From: UBA7702 sp040776805 | Lineage (GTDB): Bacteria > Bacillota > Dehalobacteriia > UBA7702 | Length of the DNA: 64,000 nucleotides | Assembly (NCBI GenBank): GCA_040776805.1 | Contig: JAXGZS010000002.1 | Location: forward strand, 248,001 to 312,000 | Reading direction: 5' to 3' | Shown: in pieces, positions 16,823-25,911 of the stretch | How positions within the stretch are numbered: the first letter of the stretch is position 1 | Layout of the letters: each line of letters begins with the position of its first letter | Notes under the pieces: generated by a model | Told to the model about the DNA's origin: nothing | Database searches by the model: none | Seen by the model: only the letters and a program-made list of their open reading frames with translations | Program-made: the position numbers and the translations under genes

Positions 16823-18640
16823 TCACTCCTTATCAAAAACAGCGTTCCCCTCTTTGAGCACAAGCCGACTGACGGCGCTCACCAAACCGAGGATCAGGAA
16901 AAAGATCAAAAAGACGCGGTAATTATACCATACGTTATCGAAGACACCTTCGGCAAGATAACCGCCGACGGCGGCCATCATGGTCAACAGGAACCAGGAG
17001 GTCTTCGTTCCCTTGACTTTGCGGTGGGCCATATAAGCCACGGCGAAGAAGGCCAGCAGGAAGGAAAGAAGCAGGATCAGACCGCCGATGCCCATTTCTG
17101 CCGTTACCTGCAAATAGAGATTATGGGCATGGGGCGCAAAAACCTGACTGAGTTGATAGCGGGAATAAATCAGCGTAAAGGCATCTTGTCCCAAACCAAT
17201 GCCGAGGAACCAATAAACTTCGAGCATACTCAAGGTACCGAGCCATATATTCATCCGATAAGAGGTGGAATGATCGGAAAAATTGACGATGGAGGCAAAG
17301 CGGTCCAAGATGCTGTCCGGCAGTAAAAAGGGCATGGCCGCCAGGATAAACGGCACAAAAATCAGCAGCTGCCGAACGCCCCAGCAAATCACGAGGAAAA
17401 AGATAAAGATCAGGGCCAGATAACAGCCGCGGGAATAGGTCAGGGCCAAATTCACCAAAAGCAGCAGTGCCGTACCGCCGTAAAACAGTTTCATCAGCGG
17501 TTTTTTCGCGACGTAGGCCATCACCGCCGCCATGGGCAACATCAGCAATAGGTACTCTCCGTAAACATTGGGATTTTCAAAGGTGGAATAAACCCGCAGC
17601 TGAAGCGTGGTAAAAAGCTCCGTGTCGGTCCAGGTGGTATTGACACTGCCACTTAAATATTGATAGAGGCCGACGAGGCCGCAGAAAAAGGCGGCGGCGC
17701 AGCAGAGAAAAACCATGACCTGAAGGGTTTGCTTTTTCTCCGCCAACCAAAGCATCAGAAAGTAGCCCAAAATAAAACAACATTCCAGAAAAGCGATTTG
17801 CGTTGATTTCAGCGGCGTAAAGCTGGTGACGCCGTAGAAAAGCAGACATATGGCAAAGGCCGCGAGGAACGCACCGGTGTTATCGAGATGAAATGCCCGT
17901 TCAGCACCGAGCATCTGACCGACGAGATAACAAAGAAAGGTGACGACCATGAGACCGGCCAAGACCATGGTTGGCAGAAAGGGCGCGGCAAAAAGGATCA
18001 GCAAGAGTCCTGTTACCGGAAAATACAGCAGGATCAAGCCGCCAAGAAGCGCGGCAACGAAAAGAGCGCCACAGGGAAAGCCGAAGAAAACCCCGATCAT
18101 GCTGGCGATCATGGCAAAGAGAAAGGGTACCCAATAGAGACCGCGCCCGGTGATCACAGCGTCTTTTTTGACCTCGCAAAACAACCCGATCAGCCTGGAA
18201 TGGCCAAGCAAGGTCATCAAGGAGCAGGGCGCCGCCAATAAAAGGAGGCCCAATAGCGCCACGGCCAAAAAAGCGTAAGGACCGCCGCCGGTGTAGGCCA
18301 AAGTAGCCAGTCCCAGGAAGAAACTGCCCAAATAGGCGACGGGCAAATGACGCCAATCGCCGAAAACCGCACCGGTATATTCCGCCAAAAGAGAATGCTC
18401 CTTTAGGACTTGTCCCTTGACGCCGATGGCAGGGAAAAGGGACCATAGCCTATGAATCCCTTGTCCGAAAAGGCTCTTTTCCCCGCAATCATAACCCTTT
18501 TCATTGCCCAGGGCAGAAAAAAACAGGCTATGCGCCACCATTCGGTCAAAACCGCGGCCCACAGCACCGAAAAAACGGCCGGTCACACTATGCCTGCCGT
18601 AATATAATAATTTCTGATACGCTGCTTCCGGGAAATTCAT
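16823..18640 (-). CDS. O-antigen ligase/polymerase-like membrane protein
   Basis: A 605-residue polytopic protein with about twelve hydrophobic segments. The Wzy_C/O-antigen-ligase region is recognisable by LTYSRGCYLALIFIFFLV and by the extracellular loop ending HAHNLYLQVTAEMGIGGL, where the His-x-x-Asn pattern is typical. Such proteins polymerise or ligate undecaprenyl-linked glycans on the outer face. In a Gram-positive-type spore former the product is likely an S-layer or cell-wall polymer. It is the first gene of a four-gene operon and has a good sigma-A promoter at 18691-18719. Confidence 0.85.
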   Translation of the reverse strand: MNFPEAAYQKLLYYGRHSVTGRFFGAVGRGFDRMVAHSLFFSALGNEKGYDCGEKSLFGQGIHRLWSLFPAIGVKGQVLKEHSLLAEYTGAVFGDWRHLPVAYLGSFFLGLATLAYTGGGPYAFLAVALLGLLLLAAPCSLMTLLGHSRLIGLFCEVKKDAVITGRGLYWVPFLFAMIASMIGVFFGFPCGALFVAALLGGLILLYFPVTGLLLILFAAPFLPTMVLAGLMVVTFLCYLVGQMLGAERAFHLDNTGAFLAAFAICLLFYGVTSFTPLKSTQIAFLECCFILGYFLMLWLAEKKQTLQVMVFLCCAAAFFCGLVGLYQYLSGSVNTTWTDTELFTTLQLRVYSTFENPNVYGEYLLLMLPMAAVMAYVAKKPLMKLFYGGTALLLLVNLALTYSRGCYLALIFIFFLVICWGVRQLLIFVPFILAAMPFLLPDSILDRFASIVNFSDHSTSYRMNIWLGTLSMLEVYWFLGIGLGQDAFTLIYSRYQLSQVFAPHAHNLYLQVTAEMGIGGLILLLSFLLAFFAVAYMAHRKVKGTKTSWFLLTMMAAVGGYLAEGVFDNVWYNYRVFLIFFLILGLVSAVSRLVLKEGNAVFDKE

Positions 18641-18690
18641 GCCCTTTCCTTTCTCACACGGATTCAGTTATTCTTTCTAATTCTTGTTAT

Positions 18691-18719
18691 ATTATAATCA
18701 AAAAAGGCGCTTTTGGCAA
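18691..18719 (-). promoter_or_regulatory. Sigma-A promoter of the glycan operon
   Basis: On the minus strand TTGCCA (18719-18714) and TATAAT (18696-18691) are separated by 17 bases and lie about 50 bases before the start codon. Confidence 0.65.
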
Positions 18720-18731
18720 TATGAAAAACAA

Positions 18732-18763
18732 AAACTCCCGCAAAAGGGTATTTGCGGGAGTTT
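18732..18763 (-). terminator. Intrinsic terminator after the LDH2-type gene
   Basis: A 13-bp perfect stem AAACTCCCGCAAA / TTTGCGGGAGTTT, T-rich on both strands; it ends the minus-strand dehydrogenase gene just before the glycan promoter. Confidence 0.85.
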
Positions 18764-18779
18764 ATTTTTACCCCGGAGA

Positions 18780-19886
18780 TCAGGAGAACCCGAAATCGTA
18801 TTGAGATAGGCCGTATTCTTCCCGCAGGGAAAGAAGTTCTTTTTGTACGGCCTCGTTCACGAGAACGCCTTTGTCTTTTGTCTCCATATAATGAAGGTAT
18901 TCTTTTTCCCCGGCGGTATAAATCCTTTCTTCCCCAGGCACTGTTTGGGAATGGCGCAGCTGACGCAGGATATCACCGGCGGTCTTTTTAAAGACGTCGG
19001 CGCCTTCAAAAGCCTCGGTATCAATGGCGACGAAAAAGTGGCCGAGATGATAGGGTACTTTTTCTCCCTTTACGCCGATGCCGGAGAGCATCTTCATATA
19101 ATTCCCGGCTTGAAGGGCGGCGGAGAGAATCTCAATCACCACGGCATAACTGTAGCCCTTGTAACCGGCGAATTCTTCGCCGATACCGCCCAGGGGCGCA
19201 AAGGCGGCGTTGCCTTTGACCAGGGCGTCCAAAATGGCGGCGGAATCCGTCATCGTCTTACCGTCGCAGGTGATGACGAGCCCCGGCGGCGTTTCTTTAT
19301 GCAAGCGTTCCCACTTTTCGATTTTACCCCGCTGGGAAATGGAGGTGGCGCAGTCGATGACAAAGGGAAAGGCTTCATCGGTGGGCAGGCCGAAGGTCAT
19401 GGGATTGGTGCCCAGCATATTTTCAATGCCGAAGGTCGGCGCGATGGAGGGGCGGGCATTGGTGCCGGTAAAACCGACGCAATCGGCTTCCGTTGCCATG
19501 GTGGCGTAATACCCGGCAATGCCGTAATGGGTCGAATTCCTCACGGCGCTCATCCCCATGCCGTACTTTTTCGCCTTGGCAATGGCCATATCCATGGCTT
19601 TATAAGCGATCACTTGGCCCATGCCGTCGTGACCGTCGATCACGGCGGTGGTCGGCGTTTCTTTCACAACCTCAAACTCGGTGACGGGATTTTGAATCCC
19701 GGCTTTGATCCGATCAATATAAATCGGTTTAAAACGGTTGATCCCATGGGAATCGATTCCCCGGCGATCCGCTTCCAGTAAAACATCGGTACAGATTTTC
19801 GCGTCCTCTGCGGGAACACCGCAGCCGACAAAAACATCGGTCACGAATTGCTCCATGGTATTCCAGTCGACATATTTTTCGGCCAT
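18780..19886 (-). CDS. Malate/L-lactate dehydrogenase family (LDH2/YlbC-type) oxidoreductase
   Basis: A 368-residue NAD(P)-dependent dehydrogenase of the LDH2/MDH2 family, unrelated to Rossmann-type lactate dehydrogenases. Typical segments are RRGIDSHGINRF, the active-site His in VRNSTHYGIAGYYA, and MLGTNPMTFGLPT with VIDCATSISQRGKI. Known members reduce pyruvate, oxaloacetate, 2-oxo acids or ureidoglycolate, so the substrate here is open. It is a single-gene transcript with GAGGTG upstream of the ATG and a strong terminator. No pathway partner lies beside it. Confidence 0.88.
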   Translation of the reverse strand: MAEKYVDWNTMEQFVTDVFVGCGVPAEDAKICTDVLLEADRRGIDSHGINRFKPIYIDRIKAGIQNPVTEFEVVKETPTTAVIDGHDGMGQVIAYKAMDMAIAKAKKYGMGMSAVRNSTHYGIAGYYATMATEADCVGFTGTNARPSIAPTFGIENMLGTNPMTFGLPTDEAFPFVIDCATSISQRGKIEKWERLHKETPPGLVITCDGKTMTDSAAILDALVKGNAAFAPLGGIGEEFAGYKGYSYAVVIEILSAALQAGNYMKMLSGIGVKGEKVPYHLGHFFVAIDTEAFEGADVFKKTAGDILRQLRHSQTVPGEERIYTAGEKEYLHYMETKDKGVLVNEAVQKELLSLREEYGLSQYDFGFS

Positions 19887-19966
19887 TATTTACACCTCGT
19901 TTCATTATAAGCGATATCATTATATCATTGCTGTGAAAAAAAATCCATAGATTAGACGCCCTTTGT

Positions 19967-19994
19967 TTTACTTTTTCACAATTTATGCTATAAT
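19967..19994 (+). promoter_or_regulatory. Sigma-A promoter with extended -10 for the betaine-type binding protein
   Basis: TTTACT (19967-19972), a 16-base spacer and TATAAT (19989-19994), with the extended TGC before the -10. The start codon is about 30 bases downstream. Confidence 0.6.
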
Positions 19995-20025
19995 AAGCAA
20001 CGGAAAAGAAATCACGGAGTTCATT

Positions 20026-20964
20026 ATGATAAAATCGCCTTTTTTACGGTGGGTATTCCTGCTTCTCCTCACTGCGGCCGTTGTGTTTACGGTCACGGCC
20101 TGCAAGGGAGAAAGCACCAAGGAAGATACCGCCTTCACCGCCACCGGCGGCATCCACATTGCCACGAAAAACACGCCGGAACAGAATATCCTGGCCAACC
20201 TGGCCAAACTGCTGATTGCGGAAAAGATGGGAGTCGACGCGGAAATCGTCTATTACGACGATTCCACTTCCGCAACGCTGCTGCAAAAACTTGACCGTCA
20301 GGAGATTCAGCTTTTCTTCGATTATTCCGGCTCTCTCGCGGTCAACGCTCTGGCCATCGATACCGATAAGGTCAATACCGCCACCTTATTGATGGACGTG
20401 CAAAATACCGTCAAGAAGCAATATGAGATCAGCGTTTCCGAAGAAATCGGTTATAACAGCACCACCTCGCTGTATATGATGTCCGACCGCAATGAGGAAT
20501 TGGATTCTCCCTCCAATATCAGCGCCATCGCCAAGCTTTCCGATCAACTGACTGTTGGCATGGAAGAAGATTTCTATTCCCGCGTCGATTGTTACGAGGC
20601 TCTTTGTAAAACTTATGATTTAAACTTCAGCAAAGCCACGGTTTACCAGGAGGAAGACGGATTCATGGCCTTGGCCAACCATGACATTGATCTTTTCATC
20701 GCCGATTCCGTCAGCCCCTACTACAGTCTTTTCGACATGGTACCGCTGAAAGACGACCAATATTTCTTCCTGCCCCAGGACACCTGCTATCTCGTTTCCG
20801 ATCAGGCGCTGAAGAATTATCCGGATTTGGAGAGCACCCTATCGCTGATGGAAGGACTGATCTCCACCAGTCGCATGTCGTTGATGATTCGGCGCATTGA
20901 TTGGGAAGGCAACAACATTGCGGATTACCTCTATACGTACTTGCGGGCGAACAACATCATATGA
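20026..20964 (+). CDS. Glycine betaine/choline-type ABC substrate-binding lipoprotein
   Basis: A 312-residue lipoprotein with a signal peptide ending in the lipobox VTAC (cysteine near 26). The mature domain resembles OpuAC/ProX-type binding proteins of the osmolyte or quaternary-amine uptake systems: IHIATKNTPEQNILANLAKLL at its start, DYSGSLAV, and FIADSVSPYYSLFDMVPLKDD. It stands alone with no permease or ATPase gene nearby, so it must share a transporter encoded elsewhere or act as a sensor. A role in bringing methylated amines to the MttB-like enzyme is attractive but is inference. CGGAG precedes ATG 20026. Confidence 0.75.
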   Translation: MIKSPFLRWVFLLLLTAAVVFTVTACKGESTKEDTAFTATGGIHIATKNTPEQNILANLAKLLIAEKMGVDAEIVYYDDSTSATLLQKLDRQEIQLFFDYSGSLAVNALAIDTDKVNTATLLMDVQNTVKKQYEISVSEEIGYNSTTSLYMMSDRNEELDSPSNISAIAKLSDQLTVGMEEDFYSRVDCYEALCKTYDLNFSKATVYQEEDGFMALANHDIDLFIADSVSPYYSLFDMVPLKDDQYFFLPQDTCYLVSDQALKNYPDLESTLSLMEGLISTSRMSLMIRRIDWEGNNIADYLYTYLRANNII

Positions 20965-21089
20965 ATCAGCGAAACCCTTCGCCAAAAGGGGCCGGTTTCC
21001 TTGGCGCAGCATCCTTGCCGAATCACGGCAAAAAACGCCGAAAGCCCTACTTTCGGCAATCAGCTGAACAAACAGAAATGAGGCCGATT

Positions 21090-21650
21090 ATGAAAATCAT
21101 GATTGCTTCGGATCTCCACGGATCCTTAAAATACGCGAAAATAATGAGAGACCTGTATGAAAAAGAACAGGCAAAACGATTGATTCTCCTGGGCGACCTG
21201 CTCTATCACGGCCCCCGCAACGACCTGCCCGAGGAATACAATCCCAAGGGCGTCATCACGCTGCTCAACGAAATGAAGGAGGAACTGCTTTGCGTCCGCG
21301 GCAACTGTGAGGCCGAAGTGGATCAAATGGTTTTGGAATTCCCCGTGATGGCGGAATATATGATCTTTTTTATGGGAGGCCGGATGATTTTCGCCACCCA
21401 CGGTCACACCTGGAACACCAAAAACCCGCCGCCGCTGAAAGCAGGGGACATTCTGCTCCATGGCCATACCCATATTCCCGCCATCGAAGATCTCGGCAAA
21501 TACCATTACCTGAACCCCGGTTCCCTCTCGATTCCCAAAAACCGTACGCCCCATTCCTACATGATTTTGGAAGACAGCATTTTTACCGTCAAAGACCTGG
21601 ATCAAAAGGAATATTTATCCATCGATTTAAGCAGATCAAGCCAATCATAG
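21090..21650 (+). CDS. yfcE: YfcE-type metallophosphodiesterase
   Basis: A 186-residue calcineurin-like phosphoesterase with the full metal-binding set: DLHGS (residues 8-12), GDLLYHGP, GNCEAEVD, THGHTW and HGHTHIP. The YfcE/MJ0936 group hydrolyses phosphodiesters in vitro with two Mn ions; the physiological substrate is unknown. GAGG lies six bases before ATG 21090. Upstream in-frame codons belong to the spacer after the binding-protein gene and are not used. It is followed by a stem at 21659-21686. Confidence 0.85.
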   Translation: MKIMIASDLHGSLKYAKIMRDLYEKEQAKRLILLGDLLYHGPRNDLPEEYNPKGVITLLNEMKEELLCVRGNCEAEVDQMVLEFPVMAEYMIFFMGGRMIFATHGHTWNTKNPPPLKAGDILLHGHTHIPAIEDLGKYHYLNPGSLSIPKNRTPHSYMILEDSIFTVKDLDQKEYLSIDLSRSSQS

Positions 21651-21658
21651 AAAAGAAC

Positions 21659-21686
21659 AAAGGGAGCGTAAAAATACGCTCCCTTT
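21659..21686 (+). terminator. Terminator-like stem after yfcE
   Basis: A 12-bp perfect stem (AAAGGGAGCGTA, 4-base loop) directly follows yfcE. Only three T follow, so termination may be weak. Confidence 0.6.
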
Positions 21687-21710
21687 ACGATGACAGAAAA
21701 CCATAAAACA

Positions 21711-21739
21711 AGAGAGGACGCCCAATGGGCGCCCTCTCT
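21711..21739. repeat. 29-bp hairpin, copy 1
   Basis: The stem AGAGAGGACGCCCA / TGGGCGCCCTCTCT has one internal mismatch. The same 29 bases recur exactly at 21914-21942, so the two copies bracket the element at 21740-21913. Confidence 0.75.
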
Positions 21740-21913
21740 CAGACTGTAGACAAAATACGCATCAGCGGATTTTGGGCTACAGGATGATAGGCCGCCGAGA
21801 AAGGCTTATACACGGTGAACGCTTTGGCCTGCGGCTGCGCCGTGTACACGCTAGTACACAAGCTGTCGCGGGGCAAAGAGTTCGCCGCGTATCGGACTTT
21901 GTCGACGGCCTAA
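21740..21913. repeat. MITE-like intergenic element with imperfect terminal inverted repeats
   Basis: The left end (CTGTAGACAAAATACGCATC and following) and the reverse complement of the right end (CCGTCGACAAAGTCCGATAC) are similar, giving imperfect inverted ends of about 25 bases. The right part (CTGTCGCGGGGCAAAGAGTT at about 21863) has diverged relatives at 25915-25965 and 49229-49252, and the ends are joined in the short copy at 8077-8121. No ORF. Confidence 0.55.
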
Positions 21914-21942
21914 AGAGAGGACGCCCAATGGGCGCCCTCTCT
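21914..21942 (+). terminator. 29-bp hairpin, copy 2, terminator-like
   Basis: Identical to the hairpin at 21711-21739 but followed by TTCTTTTTC on the plus strand, which makes this copy a plausible intrinsic terminator. Confidence 0.65.
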
Positions 21943-22049
21943 TTCTTTTTCACTCATTCCTATACAGTATTGCCTCAAGGCATTGGGTTGCCACCCCAAA
22001 CCAGATTGAAGATAAATTTATAGCACCCTCTTCAAAATGTATTGACAAC

Positions 22050-25000
22050 TCAATTTGAGCCGCCACCCCAAACCAGATTGAAGATAAACTGCATGGATTC
22101 CGCTCTGGTCGCCGTGTTCAGAGGCTGGAAGTAAATATTCTTATTTTCCTTACCTCCTCCCGGTTGGGAAGTGGAAGTATCCGCAGGCGCGGGATAACCG
22201 TTGACCAAACCGGCATCGGCCAGGTTCATAACGGCTTCATAGTACCAGGCGCCTTTGGGGACGTCTGCAAAGAACATCTGACGCCACGCGGGAAGAGCGT
22301 CTCCGTAGACATCCGTAGCGATTTTATACATGATCTGCGCGATTTCAGCGCGGCTGATATAATTGTTGGGCTTAAAGGTTTTGTCCGGATAGCCGTTGAT
22401 ATAACCGCTATCCACCATATACATCACCGCGTCATAGTACCAAGCGCCGCTCTTCACATCGCTGAAGGTCAGGCTTGCCGCGGAAGAAGAAGAATCAGTA
22501 GACGGATAGAAATACATGTAATCTTCTGCTGCATTGAGCAAACCATAGCACATCTTAGCAAATTCAGCGCGGGTAACCTGATTCAGCGGACGGAACGTGC
22601 CGTCGCCGTAACCGTTGATGATACCGGTATTATAGCCAAAGGCGACCGCTTCGCCATACCAGCAAATAGTAGGAACGTCGCTGAAACGGTTCGACTCAAT
22701 CCACCAGGGGTTGGTGATGGCATAGTTGCCATTTTCATCAAGAACCAGCAACGCCGCCCAAGTATCTTCATCGTAAACGTCAATGCTGACATAGACTTCG
22801 TATACTTGTTTTTCATCATCATAATCGATTTCGAGGTCATCCGTTGCCCAGTAATCGTATTGCAGATACTCTTCAGAATACATGGATTGACCCATGGCAG
22901 TAAGATCATCCGTACCGTCCTTGGTTAATACGTAGAAGCCTTGAATGTCGGCGAGGCTTGAAACCTCAACCTGAGCGTTGAATTCAGAATACTGATAAAC
23001 CTTATAGGTTTCACCGGGAATCTTGTTCATATCAAGAACGGGGCCGTAAGTGACATAGGAATTCCCATTCACCGTCGCTTCGGAGAAAGCGAGGCCGTTA
23101 TCTTTGACATAGTCGCCTTTGGTGTTTTCGGTCACATCGGTACCGACATAGGCATACGTGCGGACTTTCCCGGAAGCATACCAACCGCTGCCTCTATTAT
23201 TGCTGTAGTTGTTTTTATCGGAGAAGCCGGGATATCTCACATCGTGGGTATCGGAACCGCCGACGAGATAGTGGGCTTTTTCCGTAACGACGTCGTCGCC
23301 GTTAACATCCTGATAAAGGGCGGTGCCGTCCTGATAGGAGGTCCAAAGATCCGTGGTGGAAAGCAGCACTTCGACGTTTTCACTGTCTGCGCAGCTGGCG
23401 TTGATTTCGATACTATCGTAATCATCGGTATAGCCGCCGGGAATGGCGTCTACAGAATACGCGTAGAACAGGCCGTAGGAATACCAGGGATGGTTCGCGG
23501 TGATGGCGGCGCCGTTGTCATGGGTCTGTTTGACAAAGACCGGCAGCTGTGCAAATTGGTTCATCACAGGGTTTTTCTGATCGACGTCAAGGAAGTGCGT
23601 ATATCCATCGGCATTCAAAGGAATGACATTGAAATGCGCCCAGGAGCAGGAAATTTCTTCGGAAGGTACAAAACCGGAGAGGCCGTAATCAGCGCTGAGA
23701 TCATACATTTCCTCATTGTTGGTGGTGAAGTCATGGTCGGTCATGAAGCCAACATCCAAACCGGAGGCGGCCAAGGATTTGGTGACATCTTCCGGCGCGG
23801 AGAAAGCGTCGTTCTTGTTGCCGTGATGATGAACATCACTGCTAAGCCAACCTTCGGGCGCGCTGTATACCATTTCGATTTCAGGATAAAGGGTGGTGGA
23901 ATCAGCGGTGTTGCCCGTTATTTCCATCGGTTCGGAATAGAACCAATACCCTTCACCGTAAACCACAACTTTATACTCACCGGCTTCCACTTCAAAATCG
24001 ATTACGCCGGTGCTCTTACCTTTGCTATCGGCATCGGTGTAGTAAACGCTATCGCCGTTGAAACGGACCGTGGGATAAGCGCTGACATATTTACTTGCGC
24101 TTTCATCCCATTCAAAGACTTCGATCTTGGCAAAGATGGGATTGCCTTCTTTGTCTTTGACCGTCATCTTCATGTTGACTTTGGCCGCTCCGGCCGCGAG
24201 AGCGCCGGCCGCAAAGGTGTCGCCATCATTCTCAATGGTCATCGTGTCGCCATCGGCATAGCCTTTGGCTTCCAGATACATGGTATAAGTGTCATCGTCC
24301 TGAGGTACCTGGAAGGAGAAATTGCCGGTGGCATCGGCATTGTACCAACCGATGGTGGCGCCGTTTTTATTCACAACAACCGTACCGTTGGCCACGGTGG
24401 TGCCGCTGACCGTTGTAAACGCGGGAACAGCGTTGACGTCATAAATAAGATCGTTCAGCCCTTCAAAATCAGCGGTATCGCTCATGACGATGTAAGTATC
24501 CGTCACTTTGGTTTCATCCGCCGCATAGGTACGATGATCTCTCAGTTCTTTATAACCGACAGAACCGCCGATTGCCGTAGACTGCGAGCTGTAGTAGCCG
24601 CAGAAGTATTCGATACCGCCGGTCATCGCATAGGAACCGATGGATTGGTCGATACCGAACATCGCGCCGCCGTCGTCACCTTTGTTCGTCACGGAGAAGC
24701 GGTTTTTCACTGATACGGCACTACCGGTCGTGTTTTTGAAAGAGTTGAACATGTAAGCAAAACTCGCGTCGGGAGCGATGCTGTAATACGTCGCCACATC
24801 AAATTTCGTACCGCCGATATCATAGATGCGGAAAACCTTAACTGCCTTAAGGCCGCCGGTGCCCACTTCCGCTTTGGCGTCAAAATCATAGTTGACAAGG
24901 GAGAACTGCACCACGCCGCAGTTATCGGGCGCCCAGGAATCCCAACCATTCACGAGAGGTTCAATGGACCAGGTCATGTCGCGGTTCCCGGCAGCGGTGG

Positions 25001-25388
25001 TCAGTGCGCCGCTGGTATAATCCACCGTCCCTACGTCAAGAACGGAACCTGCGGGATAACCCCAGGGATTGCGGGTACCGACGGCAAGGACGATACCGCA
25101 AACACCGTTGGTCATGATGATGTCGTCGCCATGAATGGCTTCGCCATTATCAAAAAAAGTATTGGTGCCTTGCACGTCGCCGCCTGCGGCTTTCCAAGCG
25201 TCAAGGGTACCGATCCAAAGATCGGCGGTAACATAGCCGCTGGAAATGTCTGATGCTACGTCATACTGATTGGGGTCGGCTGCGCCGCTCACAGAAGTAC
25301 CCGCACCGCTTTGGGCGGCAAGAGCACCACAAGAGAAGGACAATACCAAAGCCATAATCAGAATGACTAAAAGTAAGTGTTTTTTCAT
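22050..25388 (-). CDS. Giant S-layer-anchored PHP-type metallohydrolase (CehA/McbA-like)
   Basis: A 1112-residue exported protein. It has a signal peptide (MKKHLLLVILIMALVLSFSCGALAA), a long beta-rich N-terminal half with a carboxypeptidase-regulatory-like segment (about 330-500), a PHP metal-dependent hydrolase domain (about 512-800), and three SLH domains (about 905-1108; FSDVPTICWYGEAVAFG, FSDVKSGAWYYDAVMYM, FADVPKGAWYYEAVMNL). PHP metal ligands are visible in SSDVHHHGNKND, MTDHDFTTNNE, ANHPW and VGGSDTHD. SLH repeats bind pyruvylated wall polymer, placing the enzyme on the cell surface. CehA/McbA relatives include carbaryl esterases, but the substrate here is unknown. AGGAGG precedes the ATG. 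Confidence 0.82.
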   Translation of the reverse strand: MKKHLLLVILIMALVLSFSCGALAAQSGAGTSVSGAADPNQYDVASDISSGYVTADLWIGTLDAWKAAGGDVQGTNTFFDNGEAIHGDDIIMTNGVCGIVLAVGTRNPWGYPAGSVLDVGTVDYTSGALTTAAGNRDMTWSIEPLVNGWDSWAPDNCGVVQFSLVNYDFDAKAEVGTGGLKAVKVFRIYDIGGTKFDVATYYSIAPDASFAYMFNSFKNTTGSAVSVKNRFSVTNKGDDGGAMFGIDQSIGSYAMTGGIEYFCGYYSSQSTAIGGSVGYKELRDHRTYAADETKVTDTYIVMSDTADFEGLNDLIYDVNAVPAFTTVSGTTVANGTVVVNKNGATIGWYNADATGNFSFQVPQDDDTYTMYLEAKGYADGDTMTIENDGDTFAAGALAAGAAKVNMKMTVKDKEGNPIFAKIEVFEWDESASKYVSAYPTVRFNGDSVYYTDADSKGKSTGVIDFEVEAGEYKVVVYGEGYWFYSEPMEITGNTADSTTLYPEIEMVYSAPEGWLSSDVHHHGNKNDAFSAPEDVTKSLAASGLDVGFMTDHDFTTNNEEMYDLSADYGLSGFVPSEEISCSWAHFNVIPLNADGYTHFLDVDQKNPVMNQFAQLPVFVKQTHDNGAAITANHPWYSYGLFYAYSVDAIPGGYTDDYDSIEINASCADSENVEVLLSTTDLWTSYQDGTALYQDVNGDDVVTEKAHYLVGGSDTHDVRYPGFSDKNNYSNNRGSGWYASGKVRTYAYVGTDVTENTKGDYVKDNGLAFSEATVNGNSYVTYGPVLDMNKIPGETYKVYQYSEFNAQVEVSSLADIQGFYVLTKDGTDDLTAMGQSMYSEEYLQYDYWATDDLEIDYDDEKQVYEVYVSIDVYDEDTWAALLVLDENGNYAITNPWWIESNRFSDVPTICWYGEAVAFGYNTGIINGYGDGTFRPLNQVTRAEFAKMCYGLLNAAEDYMYFYPSTDSSSSAASLTFSDVKSGAWYYDAVMYMVDSGYINGYPDKTFKPNNYISRAEIAQIMYKIATDVYGDALPAWRQMFFADVPKGAWYYEAVMNLADAGLVNGYPAPADTSTSQPGGGKENKNIYFQPLNTATRAESMQFIFNLVWGGGSN

Positions 25389-25497
25389 GAAATAATCCCT
25401 CCTGATAAAAATTCTTAATAATAAACGCGTTTAAAATATTCAGTTGTCTACCCTCTCTCGCTCCTTTCCCTCATACCTTTATATTTAAATGAACGTT

Positions 25498-25531
25498 ATT
25501 GACATTTTAGAGTAACCTGATTGACATTTTA
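25498..25531. repeat. Two direct repeats spaced by 22 bp upstream of the PHP-SLH gene
   Basis: ATTGACATTTTA occurs at 25498-25509 and 25520-25531. The 22-bp period is two helical turns, so a dimeric activator or repressor could bind both on one face. They lie 110-140 bases before the start codon at 25388. Confidence 0.5.
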
Positions 25532-25911
25532 ACGAAAATAAAAACTTTGTTTTCATCCCCGTATATTCCATAAAAAAACCATCGTTTCACTGTATTTTAT
25601 TATCAAAGAGCCACAGAATTTACGGTCTTCCCTGCTTGTGCCGGGCAGGCGTTAAAACGCCCTGTCCAAATTGGGGCCATTCCTGGCCGAAGCCTCAAAA
25701 AAAAACACCGACCCCACATTTTCTCACCGCTTTTTCATCGCGGACCCATCGTAATTTCTTCCTTAATTTGGAATTATTATATCATATGTTATAAAAAAAA
25801 GCACTACTATTTTTAAAAATTTTTCGATTTTTTATGAATATTTCGCCATTGCTTCCGATTGTCTTTAACCCGACTATACCCCTCCTTTTACAAGGCACTT
25901 TCACAGAAAAG

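Noticed and set aside
23244..24713. A 489-codon plus-strand open frame inside the PHP-SLH gene
   Set aside because: Antisense to a gene with signal peptide, PHP and SLH domains; no start signal and a composition typical of a mirrored high-GC gene.
25640..25690. Possible riboswitch in the PHP-SLH leader
   Set aside because: Two simple hairpins are present, but no conserved core of the cobalamin, SAM, c-di-GMP, fluoride or guanidine classes could be seen.
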